Positions 35,961 to 46,015 of a stretch of DNA of 64,000 bases are shown piece after piece; position 1 is the first letter of the stretch, and each line of letters starts with the position of its first letter. This stretch comes from Onchidella celtica. Its lineage: Eukaryota; Mollusca; Gastropoda; Systellommatophora; Onchidiidae. The notes under the pieces are model-generated. The model saw nothing but the letters and a program-made list of their open reading frames with translations. It searched no databases and was not told the DNA's origin. The translations under genes and the position numbers were made by a program. Location: assembly GCA_963931925.1 (NCBI GenBank), contig OZ007570.1, positions 67,212,714 to 67,276,713 on the forward strand, in the 5' to 3' direction.

Positions 35961-37708
35961 TGGCCGAACTTGACGCTGAACCTCCCTTAGTCGAGCTTTC
36001 CAATGCAATCGACCACCTGTCTGCTGGAAAAGCCACAGGAAGTGACAACATTCCTGCAGAGGTATTAAAAGACCTAAAAGGCCCACTATTACCACACCTG
36101 TATAATCTGTTACTGCAGTGTTGGAAAGAAGGCGTGATACCACATGATATGAGAGACGCCAAAATTGTCACACTTTACAAGAACAAAGGAGACAAAGGCG
36201 ACTGCAACAACTATCGAGGCATATCCCTCCTCAGCATTACTGGAAAGGCTTTTGCTCGCGTCATCCTCTGCCGCCTTCAACAACTGGCGGAAAAAGTCTT
36301 ACCAGAAACACAATGTGGCTTTCGAAGCAAACGATCAACTATTGACATGATATTTGCACTTCGGCAAATCCAAGAAAAATGTAAAGAACAAAACAGGCCG
36401 CTTATAACATGCTTTGTGGACCTAACAAAGGCTTTCGACACCGTAAGCCGATCTGGCCTGTATGCAGTCCTTAAATCCATAGGCTGTCCACCAACATTGC
36501 TAAAACTTATTGCATCCTTCCACACTGACATGAGGGCATGTGTCAACTTTGAGGGCTGCACATCCAATTCATTTGCTGTAAACAGCGGTGTGAAGCAGGG
36601 ATGTGTTCTTGCTCCTACCTTATTTGGTATATATTTTGCAGCCCTACTCAAGAATGCCTTTGGTCAATGTTCAGGTGGAGTACTTATTAACACCAGAGTG
36701 GACGGCTCCATTTTTAATGTTGCCAGACTAAAAGCAAAATCTCGTACAGAGCATATTATGTTACAAGAGCTCCTCTTCGCAGATGATGCTGCAATCGTGG
36801 CCCACGATGAAACCACGCTCCAGGCTCTCATCAATAGCCTTGCCAAAGCCTGTGACAAATTCATGCTAAAGATCAGTGTCTCAAAAACTGTAGTTTTGAC
36901 ACAAGGCTTGAGAAACCCCAACCCAATCATGCTGAATGGCTCTCCTCTGGAGCAAGTGGGAAAATTCTGCTACCTAGGCTCAACCATCAGTGGTAGCACA
37001 GACATAACAACTGAAATAAATGCCAGAATAGGAAAGGCGGCCACAGCTTTTGGCAAACTCTCAAAAAGGGTGTGGAACAATAGCAAGCTGACCATCAAAA
37101 CAAAGGTACTCGTGTACCAAACTTGCGTCCTAAGCACCCTGCTGTATGGCTCAGAGACATGGACCACCTACTCCAAACATGAAAGATCCCTCAACTCCTT
37201 CCACCTGCGCTGCCTACGCAAAATTCTCAAGATCAAGTGGCAAGACAGGATCTCAAATATCGAAGTTCTGAGCCGAGCCAACATTCCATCAACTCAGGCT
37301 CTCCTAGGCAAAAAAAGACTGCGGTGGCTTGGACATCTCCACCGTATGGAAAATGATCGCATCCCCAGACAAATTCTCTACGGGGAACTTGCTACTGGCA
37401 ACCGACCCAGAGGTAGGCCACATCTGCGATTCAAAGACACTTGCAAGGTCACGATGAAAGCATTCAACATCGACCCCAATGAATGGGAGAACCTTGCAAG
37501 TGATCGAAGCAGATGGAGACAAAAATTGCGCAGTGGCACGCTCGCAATAGACTTCAAGGCAAAAGAAACATACCTGACAAAACGACAGAGGCGGAATGAA
37601 AACACTCGCCAAAGTGAACCCAAAAGACTGACCTGCAATCACTGCCATCGCACTCTCGGGTCAAACATTGGTAGAATAAGCCACGAGAGAAGCTGTCAGT
37701 CAAAGTGA
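35960..37708 (+). CDS. LINE reverse transcriptase with C-terminal zinc motif
   Basis: 582 residues. Polymerase motifs: NNYRGISLLSITGKAFARVI, FVDLTKAFDTVS (motif A), GVKQGCVLAPTLFGIYF (motif B), LLFADDAAIV (motif C, the FADD box) and CYLGSTISG (thumb). The C terminus has a Cys-x2-Cys-x12-His-x3-Cys zinc-finger-like motif (CNHC...SHERSC). It copies the LINE RNA at the nicked target. Its ATG overlaps the previous stop as TAATG. Reading the frame just upstream of the ATG gives HLQKLPIM, which continues naturally into AELDAEPP, so I think one single-base indel split an originally fused protein. Confidence 0.9.
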   Translation: MAELDAEPPLVELSNAIDHLSAGKATGSDNIPAEVLKDLKGPLLPHLYNLLLQCWKEGVIPHDMRDAKIVTLYKNKGDKGDCNNYRGISLLSITGKAFARVILCRLQQLAEKVLPETQCGFRSKRSTIDMIFALRQIQEKCKEQNRPLITCFVDLTKAFDTVSRSGLYAVLKSIGCPPTLLKLIASFHTDMRACVNFEGCTSNSFAVNSGVKQGCVLAPTLFGIYFAALLKNAFGQCSGGVLINTRVDGSIFNVARLKAKSRTEHIMLQELLFADDAAIVAHDETTLQALINSLAKACDKFMLKISVSKTVVLTQGLRNPNPIMLNGSPLEQVGKFCYLGSTISGSTDITTEINARIGKAATAFGKLSKRVWNNSKLTIKTKVLVYQTCVLSTLLYGSETWTTYSKHERSLNSFHLRCLRKILKIKWQDRISNIEVLSRANIPSTQALLGKKRLRWLGHLHRMENDRIPRQILYGELATGNRPRGRPHLRFKDTCKVTMKAFNIDPNEWENLASDRSRWRQKLRSGTLAIDFKAKETYLTKRQRRNENTRQSEPKRLTCNHCHRTLGSNIGRISHERSCQSK

Positions 37709-37779
37709 AAGTGAATATTCTAGCTGCTAAGACCGTCTGTAAAGACGCTAAAGGCTAAAGGCCATATATATTCTTGTAA

Positions 37780-40085
37780 CATTGTGTTTTCAGGTCCTTT
37801 TATTATAGATTATAGGCAATTTGTATTAATTTAATATTTTGCTTCAATTTCATATGGTGAACTCATCATCCCATTGACCCGACGACACCGGGGAGGGACA
37901 CCATTCACCTTACAGATCTACCTGACACAGAAACGCATTTTTTTGGCCTTGGAACGAGCTATGGTTTGAGGATATCTACCATCTGAATTCCTCAAAAACA
38001 AAGTTAAGTGATCCATCTATTTGACAGTCTTGAGGAGGGCGACGTACTTTCCGCTCTGTGTTCCAGGCTTTTTACCATTTACTATATGTTTAGTTTAAGA
38101 GCGGGAGGTTGGTTGGGGTCATAGTATAGCATATCTTCTTTGCCATTACGAAGGATATTGGAGTGCCTTGGTGGCTATTGATAACTCGGGGGGATTTGCT
38201 TCACTGTGAATAGTTCTATTAGGGATCCATTGTTCGTATAGATTGTGGCGTTTCTTTTCCTTCCTTACATTTTTTTAGGAAGATGTCTCTCCTGTTTTTT
38301 TCTTAAACTTTCTGTAAAATAGGTTAGGACTTGTAGGGTATGTTATCGTTCGTATTTTTTGTGAGTTAGCGTCCTGTTTATTGTATTTCTTTTTGCTTCC
38401 TTATAAACTTTAAACTAGTATACTAATATTGCTATGATTTACAATATATGCCTGAAGTATTTCACGTGCTAAAACCACGTTGAATTTTAATCTGGATTAT
38501 TGACATTAAGTGAATTATTAGAACCCGTGCAGTTAATACTGCCAGTTCTGGGTTAGTGTGATATAACCGATCTCGTTTTAACATTGACGAGCCCCCGAGA
38601 GGGCAGTACTAGGCTGCTTAGGGATGTGACATTTTATTTTTTTGAGTAGGGTTATGTGGTGAATATTGGTGTTATTTTCGGCTGAGCGGCCGCCCGAGGA
38701 GCAAAGAGTTTTTTTGTCTCATGGGACTTGTTCGTATCAGTATTGAGGTAATGTCATTATAAAAGACACGTGGTATGTTGAGAGAGAGAGAGAGTTGAAC
38801 CTTCTTACAGGCAGTGTAAGGCCTCAGGGCAGTGTAAGGCCGCAGGCAGTGTAAGACGCGGAGACGCAGTATAAGACCTATGGGCAGTGTAAGGCCGCAG
38901 GCAGTGTAAGACCGACGGGCAGTGTAAGACCGACCGGTAAGAAAGGGAATTTTCGCGTTTTGAGAGTTTTTCCAGTGCTAACAGAGTACACTGATTTGTC
39001 GCGTTGAGAGAGATTTTGCAGTGGTAACAGAGGACACTGCGTTGTCGCGTTTTAAGTTGTGGAGAAGAGTGGTTTTTTTTTATACCGATTATGTCTTAGG
39101 CTGTCCGCGTCCCGTGGACTAGCTAACGTAATGCCAGATATGACTATATACCGAGATGACTGTGACACTTGACGTGTGCATGGCTTGCGTAAAGCGCATT
39201 TAATTAACTAGCTATCGCCTCGTGCCATCTCATCTATACCGGATTCGATACGGAGATTAAATAAATTAAATCATATTGTTATTAAATTGAGAAAGTTCTA
39301 TACTATTGTTGCATTTAAGGCAGCACCACGCGAGTTTGAAATGTAAACGTTAAGCTAATTAACTTTTCGCCGTTTTATTTCGGCTTCGTTATACGGAAAT
39401 CCGTGGTACGACAGACCCACAATTTCATTACTCTATTACAGAGTCTGTCTTATATTGGGGTTGGATAGTGCTTTTCCCCCTCAATTCTAGACGGTGGATG
39501 GATTCACATTTATCTTGTTCATTACTTTATGAACCAGTTTTACAATCCTTTTTTGTGAATATCCTCTTTCCACCAGCGTCATTCCGGACTGTGACCTGAA
39601 CTTCTGACAAACCTGACGCCCTTGTCAGCGGGTCAATGAGATGGAGACATGGCAAACCAAGCTACCAGAGCTACTGCTGCCATTGGATACCACAGTATTT
39701 TAATTAACAATATATTGTGTGTGAATGTGTATATAAGCAGCAATTATGTGTTGACTAGATAATTATGAGCCTATTCCTTCAGTAAGGCTTCATTGTTTGA
39801 TAATAGTTATACTTTAATCCAGCAGTATACAGTGATATACTCATTTGTTATTATAGATGTTCCTGAGAAGTTTGATTGGGTGCAGTAAGAATGTTTCGAT
39901 AGAATAGATTCTATAGAACGTGACATCAATAATTGTATGCTTTTTGTCCATCCAATATGCACGTTCTTAGTTAGATTTTTCTTCTCAAGCTTAAGGCTCG
40001 TTTTTCTACAGTACTACTTAAGCCCCTACCACAATATCTTTGGGATTTCTTGGATCCTATCGTGTAAATTTTTCTTAAAATTTTC
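37780..40085. other. Internal region of the LTR element, noncoding
   Basis: About 2.3 kb without any motif-bearing frame. It holds a GC-richer tandem repeat (38808-38945), a poly-T run and nothing resembling gag or pol. It ends in the purine tract before the 3' LTR. Confidence 0.75.
38808..38945 (+). repeat. Short tandem repeat, 16-19 bp unit (GGCAGTGTAAGRCC)
   Basis: Seven imperfect units of GGCAGTGTAAGGCC or GACC with varying 2-5 base spacers. It lies within the untranslated interior of the LTR element. Confidence 0.8.
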
Positions 40086-40088
40086 ACT

Positions 40089-40099
40089 GGGGTGGGGGA
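40089..40099 (+). promoter_or_regulatory. Polypurine tract
   Basis: GGGGTGGGGGA directly before the TG of the right LTR; primes plus-strand synthesis in LTR retroelements. Confidence 0.8.
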
Positions 40100-41286
40100 T
40101 GTCAGAGTTAATCTTGTAATTGTCGTGCTGGGTCACGACTTGTTTTTTTGTCACGGTTTCGTTGATTTTAACCAGCGGAAATGTCCTTGAACTGTTTTCG
40201 TGAACAGTTTGTTTTTGTAACGCTTTTTCTTAGAGATGGAAAGAAAGTGGGGCAAGATAGAATAAATGGATAAGTTAGCAGTGACGGTGCAGTTCTCGAC
40301 CCCGTGATTTTGATGAACTCTAACAGGGGTGAGAAAAGGGAGATAGTAAATTCGTACATAAAACGTAGAGGGTTTAGAGACTTTAGGAAGGGTTTTGACA
40401 TGTTAATTTGCAGCCGGCCGCACAGTATATAAGCGCAGCCATTCCTATGTTTGATCACTCCATGCAGAAATATCCATCTGTGCAGGCGGTCGGCGGGATT
40501 CTGCCAGAAGAATCAGAAGACTGTTATATTCATGTCTATGTCCTTTATAGACACTGAAATGAGACCATACGCTATTTGTGAGAATTATCCACTGCTGTTA
40601 TCCATTGTTCCCTGATTTCTGATCAGGGACCAAGTGTAAGTGTCTGCCTGTTGATTCAACAATGAACGTGAAGCTGACCTTAATTTTCCAGTAGGAGTGC
40701 TACCGAAGAATGCAAGACTTCCATGTATATTAGCTTGCAACAAGATCTAGCATGAATGTCTGGCATACACATTTGTAAATTGAAATTGATGTGTCTGGAT
40801 GAGGCTGGGGATTGCCAGCCCATCCTAGAGCAGATCTAGATCTAACTTAACTACGTCAGTTTGTATTGACGAGTTTGATCCATTATAAGCGGTAGGCACA
40901 AATAAATGAGATAACATTGTCGTCTGAGACATTAGAATATTATTTGTTAGATAGTAGGCAGACTATATCTGAGAAATAGATAAGTAATGCTTAAATTGTG
41001 AGTGAGACAGAATGATATAATCTTTTAGGAATCTAGAGGAGACTTCTAGTGACATATTATTGAATTTTCATTTGATGCTGCTGATGTTGTCCTTTTAGTA
41101 TGTAAGAGCTAGACGAAATTGTTAGGGAATAATAAGTAAATAAATTTGTGGCCCTGCAGGTCCCGATAAAAACCATTCAGATTGTTATTAGTATGTGGCA
41201 TGGTATGAATGAGTAATTCCTAAAAACCTCTCGATTTTTAAATGCAGTCGTAACACCTATAATTCCTTAATACCCAACTCGTAACA
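40100..41286 (+). repeat. 3' long terminal repeat, 1187 bp
   Basis: Same length as the 5' LTR, with two substitutions (T at 40918, C at 41008). Confidence 0.95.
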
Positions 41287-42236
41287 CACAGGATACTTTA
41301 AAACAGGTGGTTACTTTATGGTCTTGGCCTCTAGCCTTCCCGCTGTTCTGCACAATGCACAGAAACCCGGGTACAATGCTTTACACGCGGACAGAAGCCT
41401 GCCTGGTCACGCTGAGACTTACAGGTCTGACACTGCCACAAGAAGCGAGTACAACACTGGAAATTAACGAGTTCCTTAAGACCTTAAGATATATGCAATA
41501 TATGCACCGCGTACATGAGCTAACTTTAACTTTAAGCTTAGACTCACACGCCGCTCTAACTGAGCTTATTTCATGCTTTGACAAAGCAAGAAATATAGTA
41601 ACTTACTATGACTAAGTCCTACGCGAACTTGAAAGTCATAAACGCTCTATACACGAGCTAACTTAACACACCGTATAGGCTATGTTAATATACGTCTGTG
41701 TCTTACAATAAGAACGACAGACAGGTACACCACTCTACGTGAGCAGGACCTCGCTCCTTACGAGCTAAATTTTAATACAGGCCTTAATAGACACTGTAAA
41801 TACACGCCTGAGTTCTACAGGCAGGTACACTGCTTCGCACGAGCAGGACCTCGCAGTGAGTCTATCGCAAGCGGACTGACGACTCCAGATTTGCTCTGGA
41901 ATATATACAGAAACTCAAAATTACAGAAAATTACAGAGGGGAAAACTGGGAGGTTCTACCTAGCTCGAATTCGTGAGCCATAAAAACGTGCACAAAGATT
42001 CTACGGTGGCCAAACTCGGACGCTGGGGTATTAGGTGGACGGGTCAGAGATAATTGCTCCACCCGCAGGTAGCCCGAGACATAACTTGGAACAATAGATC
42101 AGGAAGGTGGACCGATCGAACGGGCAAGTGGACAGTCGTTACGGGAATTTCGTTACAGTGTGCATATCTGTTTACTGTGGTTTGTTCATATTTTTGGATT
42201 GATTGAAACTATTTAGAACTGTCTGTAAGCTCTTAC

Positions 42237-42265
42237 GCCCGGATTATGCCGGGCACCTCATCTAG
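42237..42265 (+). mobile_element. Helitron 3' end (hairpin plus CTAG)
   Basis: GCCCGG, a six-base loop, CCGGGC, seven bases, then CTAG at 42262-42265 followed by T. This is the defining 3' structure of Helitrons (hairpin then CTRR). The 5' end of this copy was not found. Confidence 0.7.
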
Positions 42266-42288
42266 TAATTAAAATTTAAAAAAAAGAT

Positions 42289-42652
42289 AGTCAAGATCGA
42301 AAAAAATAGCTGTTGTTAGGGACACGTAGTATTTGACATTATTAGCCATTGCTGAACAGTGAACACAACTCAGTATTTTCTCTATTTGGCTTTGTAAACA
42401 GACTACGCGCCCCTAAAAACATAACAAAAATATTTAATCCCGAGGACCGGCAACGCTGACTATCAATCATCACTGTATCCCTCAAAGCAATTCCTTTTGC
42501 CACGTTATAAAAACACCGCGCGCCGTTAACAGCATTATAATTAGCCAGGAAGTAACCCCTTAATTTTATAGACTGCTGTGGCCAGATGGGTGTCATCCGA
42601 GAATAATAGTGGCCTACTGATATTTACTTCATAGTTTAGTGTTCACAGTTAA
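42289..42652 (+). repeat. Dispersed repeat F, copy 1 (uninterrupted)
   Basis: About 365 bp starting near AGCTGTTGTTAGGGACACGT and including GACCGGCAAC and TATAAAAACACCGCG. The second copy starts at 43875. No coding frame. Confidence 0.75.
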
Positions 42653-42711
42653 ATCGAATGATAATTTGTTTAGATTTATAAAACCCAAAAGACTCCCCCC
42701 CCCCCCCCCCC

Positions 42712-43536
42712 TAAAAAAGTATACCATTTGGGCGGTTGGGGAGTGCGCGTGTTTTTTCTCACCTATGCAATAAATTAAACTGTTTGCTTTCATTTATTTG
42801 TTATTATTGTTATTTTTTTTCTGTTGTCAACAATTAGATGAGGTTCCCGGCGTTATCCGGGATAAACCTGTGAACCCACCGTTCTATCTCTCTCCCTCTC
42901 TTTTTGGTCTATAAAGCTTCCCATATTCTACAGTCTTGGTCTTACTACGGATTCCATGCGCACCGGGACACTACGCACTCATTTCTGATAGAGAAATTGT
43001 GCGCATGGAAGTGAATGCGTATTATATCGTTTCCGGTGTGGTGGGCTTACTGGGGGAGCCAAAAGAAAGGTCATTGTATTTTACATGTTTACAACCTTTT
43101 TATTTAAAAGTACCTGAAACTTGAATCAACACAATCGGTCGATACAAAAGCGATTGGGCTGGATTAGTTAACACTTAAGAAACTTAATTTTACAATTTTT
43201 GAACCTGTCATTTAGGCTGTAGCGTCGAGGGAAAAAAAAAAAAAAAGGCCAAAATTGCACCACAATGAATCACTCCCGCCACTATTTTTTTTTCTAATAA
43301 ATAAGTTTTATGATTATATAATTATAAATGGAGCCCAGGCTTTATGGACCGTAATGAAACAGTCACAAAAATGGCAAAAGGTCACTTAGATTAAACTTTT
43401 AGAACACCATGACCTTGTCGCGGACATTCATCTTTCCAATTGCCCGCGGATAGGGGTAGGGTGTGTGTGTTGAACTTGAAGTCAAACGTGCGAAAAGCGC
43501 TCATGGGAAGTATGGGGTAAAATGGTCAAAATTGTT
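42712..43536 (+). repeat. Dispersed repeat H, copy 2, split by a Helitron
   Basis: 42712-42833 and 43314-43536 match the contiguous copy at 30452-30900. Copy 1 is uninterrupted at the A/T junction 30580/30581. The right end is cut off by a second Helitron fragment. Confidence 0.7.
42834..43313 (-). mobile_element. Complete nonautonomous Helitron, 480 bp
   Basis: On the reverse strand it runs from TCATAAAACT to CCCGG-ATAACG-CCGGG, AACCTCAT, CTAA, and lies between A and T as Helitrons do. An uninterrupted relative of the flanking sequence at 30452-30900 supports both ends. No Rep-helicase frame, so it depends on an autonomous relative. Confidence 0.75.
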
Positions 43537-43809
43537 TATTCAAATTTCAGGTACTTATTTTCAAAAAGTTCTAACCATGTAAAATACAATGATATCTTTT
43601 TGTGCCGTTTTTGATAAGCCTATCGCACGGGGAGACAGTAGGCCTATTTGAATGAAAATCCCCGCTCCCTATTTGACATAGTGTTAGTGCTTGGAGCCCC
43701 ACGGCGCGTTGAGTCCTGAAGCAAAACTGTGGATCATCATGGGAAATTGTATACATGTAGATCAGAGAGATGGGTGGGAACGCCGGTTTATCCCGGGTGC
43801 CTCAGCTAG
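43537..43809 (+). mobile_element. Helitron 3' fragment ending CTAG
   Basis: Similar to the other Helitrons (AACCATGTAAAATACAATGA, AAGCCTATCGCACGGGG). It ends with a hairpin CCGG-TTTATC-CCGG and CTCAGCTAG at 43801-43809, followed by T. The left end is not defined. Confidence 0.65.
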
Positions 43810-44011
43810 TAATAAAAAAAAAGGGACGCCAAGATCCCAAGGAAACTCCCCCACATCCCAAGATCATGAGAAAAAAAGGCTATTGTTAGGGACACGTAGT
43901 ATTTGACGTTAAAAGCCATTGCCGAACAACGAACACTACTCGGTATTTTCTTTATCTGGCTTTGTCATGAAATCACGCCACCCCTAGCAGCAACATTCCG
44001 AGAAAATTTAA

Positions 44012-45443
44012 GGGTGACTTTATATAGGCTACATATAACCTAAATGTCACAAATCCCAGACTGGGAGATGTAATAATTATAACAAGACAACAATCACGAA
44101 CGAACAAGTTTAACACTTAACAGAACAACCCATCAGACTCACACATTTATTATACATAAACATAAAGATAATAGCGCAAATACAGACATTATATTATTCA
44201 ATTCCACTGCCGTACAACGGCCTTCTCCCGTACGCACACTTCCTCGGGTCCACAACCCGGTAGTTACTTTCTAGAGACACTTCGGTCTCAGCTTCTCCTC
44301 TCCATGTCTTAATAGCACATTAATATTTCAATGGCACCGCAGTCTCCCAATAGCACCTTCCTATTGCCATAACACATTAGCATTCCAATAGCACATCAAC
44401 ATGGCAATAGCACATTAGCATTTCAATAACACATTCATGATCATATATACGTCCCTGTCGGTGGCCAGACTGCCACGACTCATGTGCTGCGACTGTCCTA
44501 CCCGACAGCGTCACTCCTGGCCTATGTGTGGCCTTCGGCCCTATGCTGGCCTATCCCCTGGGCTCACCGTAGGCGGCGCTCTTCGGCCCGACCTCGGCAC
44601 CTACAAGAATAACATTACATTGGTATAATACCATACCACTTCTATTCACTTCACCCCTCATTACAACTCATGAAGCGGACACACAATAGTTCACATTTCA
44701 CTCACCAAACATCCTACGGTAACACACCTCCACCGTAGTACACAATACTCACTCTCGCTACAAATCCATGAACTCCACTTACATCTATCGCTCATGGCGC
44801 ACATTGCTATATACAGTATCAAGGACTTCCACATTCCTCACATATACTTATTTACATCATGGTAATAGACGAATATAATACATCAATCATAATTATCAAT
44901 CATCGTTCCACCTACCAGTCATCACTGGAAAAAACACTACTCCCAAGTCTTCCGACTGCTCTCCTTATGTTCGCCCTCTGGGGCTTTCTCCTGCGTCCGC
45001 TCTCTAGGACGTCTTAGTGTGCAGTGATAGTAATACAGCGCTCTCGCCTCATTCAGACCCCCCCACCACTCACAACATGCACGCTTTCCCTTCCCCGTGG
45101 CTGTGGGTTAACTTTATTCTAACCCTCTCTCTCGTAACTACTGATCCTCGCTCACTCGGTCGTGACACTAAATAATCATGTTAAACTACATACAGTATGT
45201 TTATTGGGGCTACATGTAGCCTACATAAGCAAACCCCACCCCTGAAACTTATTTGGGCTACCCGTTTCTCGCTGCAAAAATACTGAATCACTACGATAAT
45301 ATTGATCATGTAACCCAACCCTAACCCTAATCCTGACCCAAACCCTACCTAACCATAACCCCAACCCTAACCCTACGGAAATATTAATATTAGAAACGGG
45401 TAGCCCAAGTAAGGTTTCAGGGGTAACCCCAATAAACACTCCC
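44012..45443 (+). mobile_element. Mutator-like MITE, copy 1, itself interrupted
   Basis: Starts GGGTGACTTTATATAGGCTA and ends CCAATAAACACTCCC, with a perfect 9-bp duplication AAAATTTAA (44003-44011, 45444-45452). About 304 bp remain when the inner insertion is removed. The body is strongly self-complementary (CTACCCGTTTCTCG near one half, AAACGGGTAGCCCAA in the other) with AACCCTAACCCTAA in the centre. Nine-base duplications suggest Mutator-like elements; no transposase. Confidence 0.75.
44045..45167. mobile_element. Solo-LTR-like insertion, 1123 bp, TSD CTAAA
   Basis: TGTCACAAAT...GGTCGTGACA flanked by CTAAA (44040-44044, 45168-45172). It is absent from the sister MITE at 52871, which gives the empty site directly. 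TG/CA ends and a 5-bp duplication fit a solo LTR. It contains short repeats of AATAGCACATTAGCAT near 44330-44430 and no coding frame. Confidence 0.7.
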
Positions 45444-45544
45444 AAAATTTAATCCCAAGGACCGGCAACTGACTGTCACTGTATCCCTCTACACAATTCC
45501 TTATACACTGTCTTATAAATATCCAAGTCTATATTATACTACTA

Positions 45545-46015
45545 CTAGCTGAGGTCCCCGGCCCCGCCCGGGATAAATCGGTTTGAATATTGGTTTCAGT
45601 TCTGGATGGTTATTATGGACCTGCTTCATCTGCCCTGTTACTATTTGTTTATTTTATTTTTGTTTGTTGTTTTTAAATAAGTCTTACTGCTCTGCCTTTG
45701 TGAGTTGACACCCTGCATATACACCCTGCGCATCCCGTACAACAGCATGATTTGCGCACGGGTTAGTGTGTTTGATAGTGAACACATCGCAGGAAGTAAT
45801 AACGAAACCTTAAAATGGCGAACCATGACTCGAATTAGATCTAAATCATGGCGAAACAATAAATTTCCAATAAAAAAAACCCCACTAATTTGAGACTTCT
45901 GTTAAAAACTGTGCACCCTTACATCCATTCTGATGCACCATATAAAATTTGAAGTCTGAGTGTTGAGTGGTTCAGAAGCCTTTTGCAACGAAAAATCTCA
46001 AGTCCACAAATATAG
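45545..46015 (-). mobile_element. Helitron copy inside repeat F; 5' end unresolved
   Basis: The reverse strand ends CCCGG-GCGGGG-CCGGG, GACCTCAG, CTAG (45545-45548), followed by T. Repeat F resumes at about 46020. I could not find a clear TC start, so the right boundary is approximate. Confidence 0.55.

Larger units (their letters stand above)
33786..37768 (+). mobile_element. Nearly full-length LINE (endonuclease plus reverse transcriptase)
   Basis: A 3983-bp element flanked by an 11-bp duplication. It has a GC-richer 5' untranslated region of about 0.7 kb, an AP-endonuclease frame, a reverse-transcriptase frame and a 60-bp 3' tail without poly-A. Short tails and the thumb motif CYLGSTISG with LLYGSETWT downstream suggest an RTE-like or related clade, but I cannot place it firmly. 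It inserted into the internal region of the LTR element in the same orientation. Confidence 0.85.
32494..41286 (+). mobile_element. LTR retrotransposon derivative (LARD-like), no gag-pol, with nested LINE
   Basis: The element is 8793 bp: two 1187-bp LTRs with TG...CA ends, a 5-bp CACAG target duplication, a purine tract GGGGTGGGGGA at the inner edge of the right LTR, and a TGG primer-site-like start one base after the left LTR. Those two signals set the strand. After removing the LINE at 33786-37768, the internal part is only about 2.4 kb and has no frame resembling gag, protease, reverse transcriptase or integrase. Such elements depend on enzymes from autonomous relatives. The LTRs differ at two sites only (33312/40918 and 33402/41008), so the insertion is recent. 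Confidence 0.9.
31766..42157. mobile_element. Older TG...CA element (probable solo LTR), split by the LTR retrotransposon
   Basis: With the inner retrotransposon and one of its target copies removed, 31766-32493 plus 41292-42157 form 1594 bp that begin TGTCACAAAG, end TTCGTTACA and are flanked by GTGTG on both sides (31761-31765, 42158-42162). TG/CA ends with a 5-bp duplication suggest a solo LTR. The left flank is GT-rich, so the duplication could be chance. No coding frame. Confidence 0.5.

Noticed and set aside
35958-35962. Programmed stop-restart (TAATG) between LINE frames
   Set aside because: Not excluded, but the upstream polymerase frame continues the natural linker, so a one-base indel is the simpler reading.
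32562-40458. Identical 96-residue reverse ORFs at 32562-32852 and 40168-40458
   Set aside because: They are the same part of two near-identical LTRs; duplication alone explains the conservation.
45310-45375. Interstitial telomere (AACCCTAACCCTAA)
   Set aside because: The same stretch recurs at 53045-53095 as the core of a MITE, so it is element sequence.
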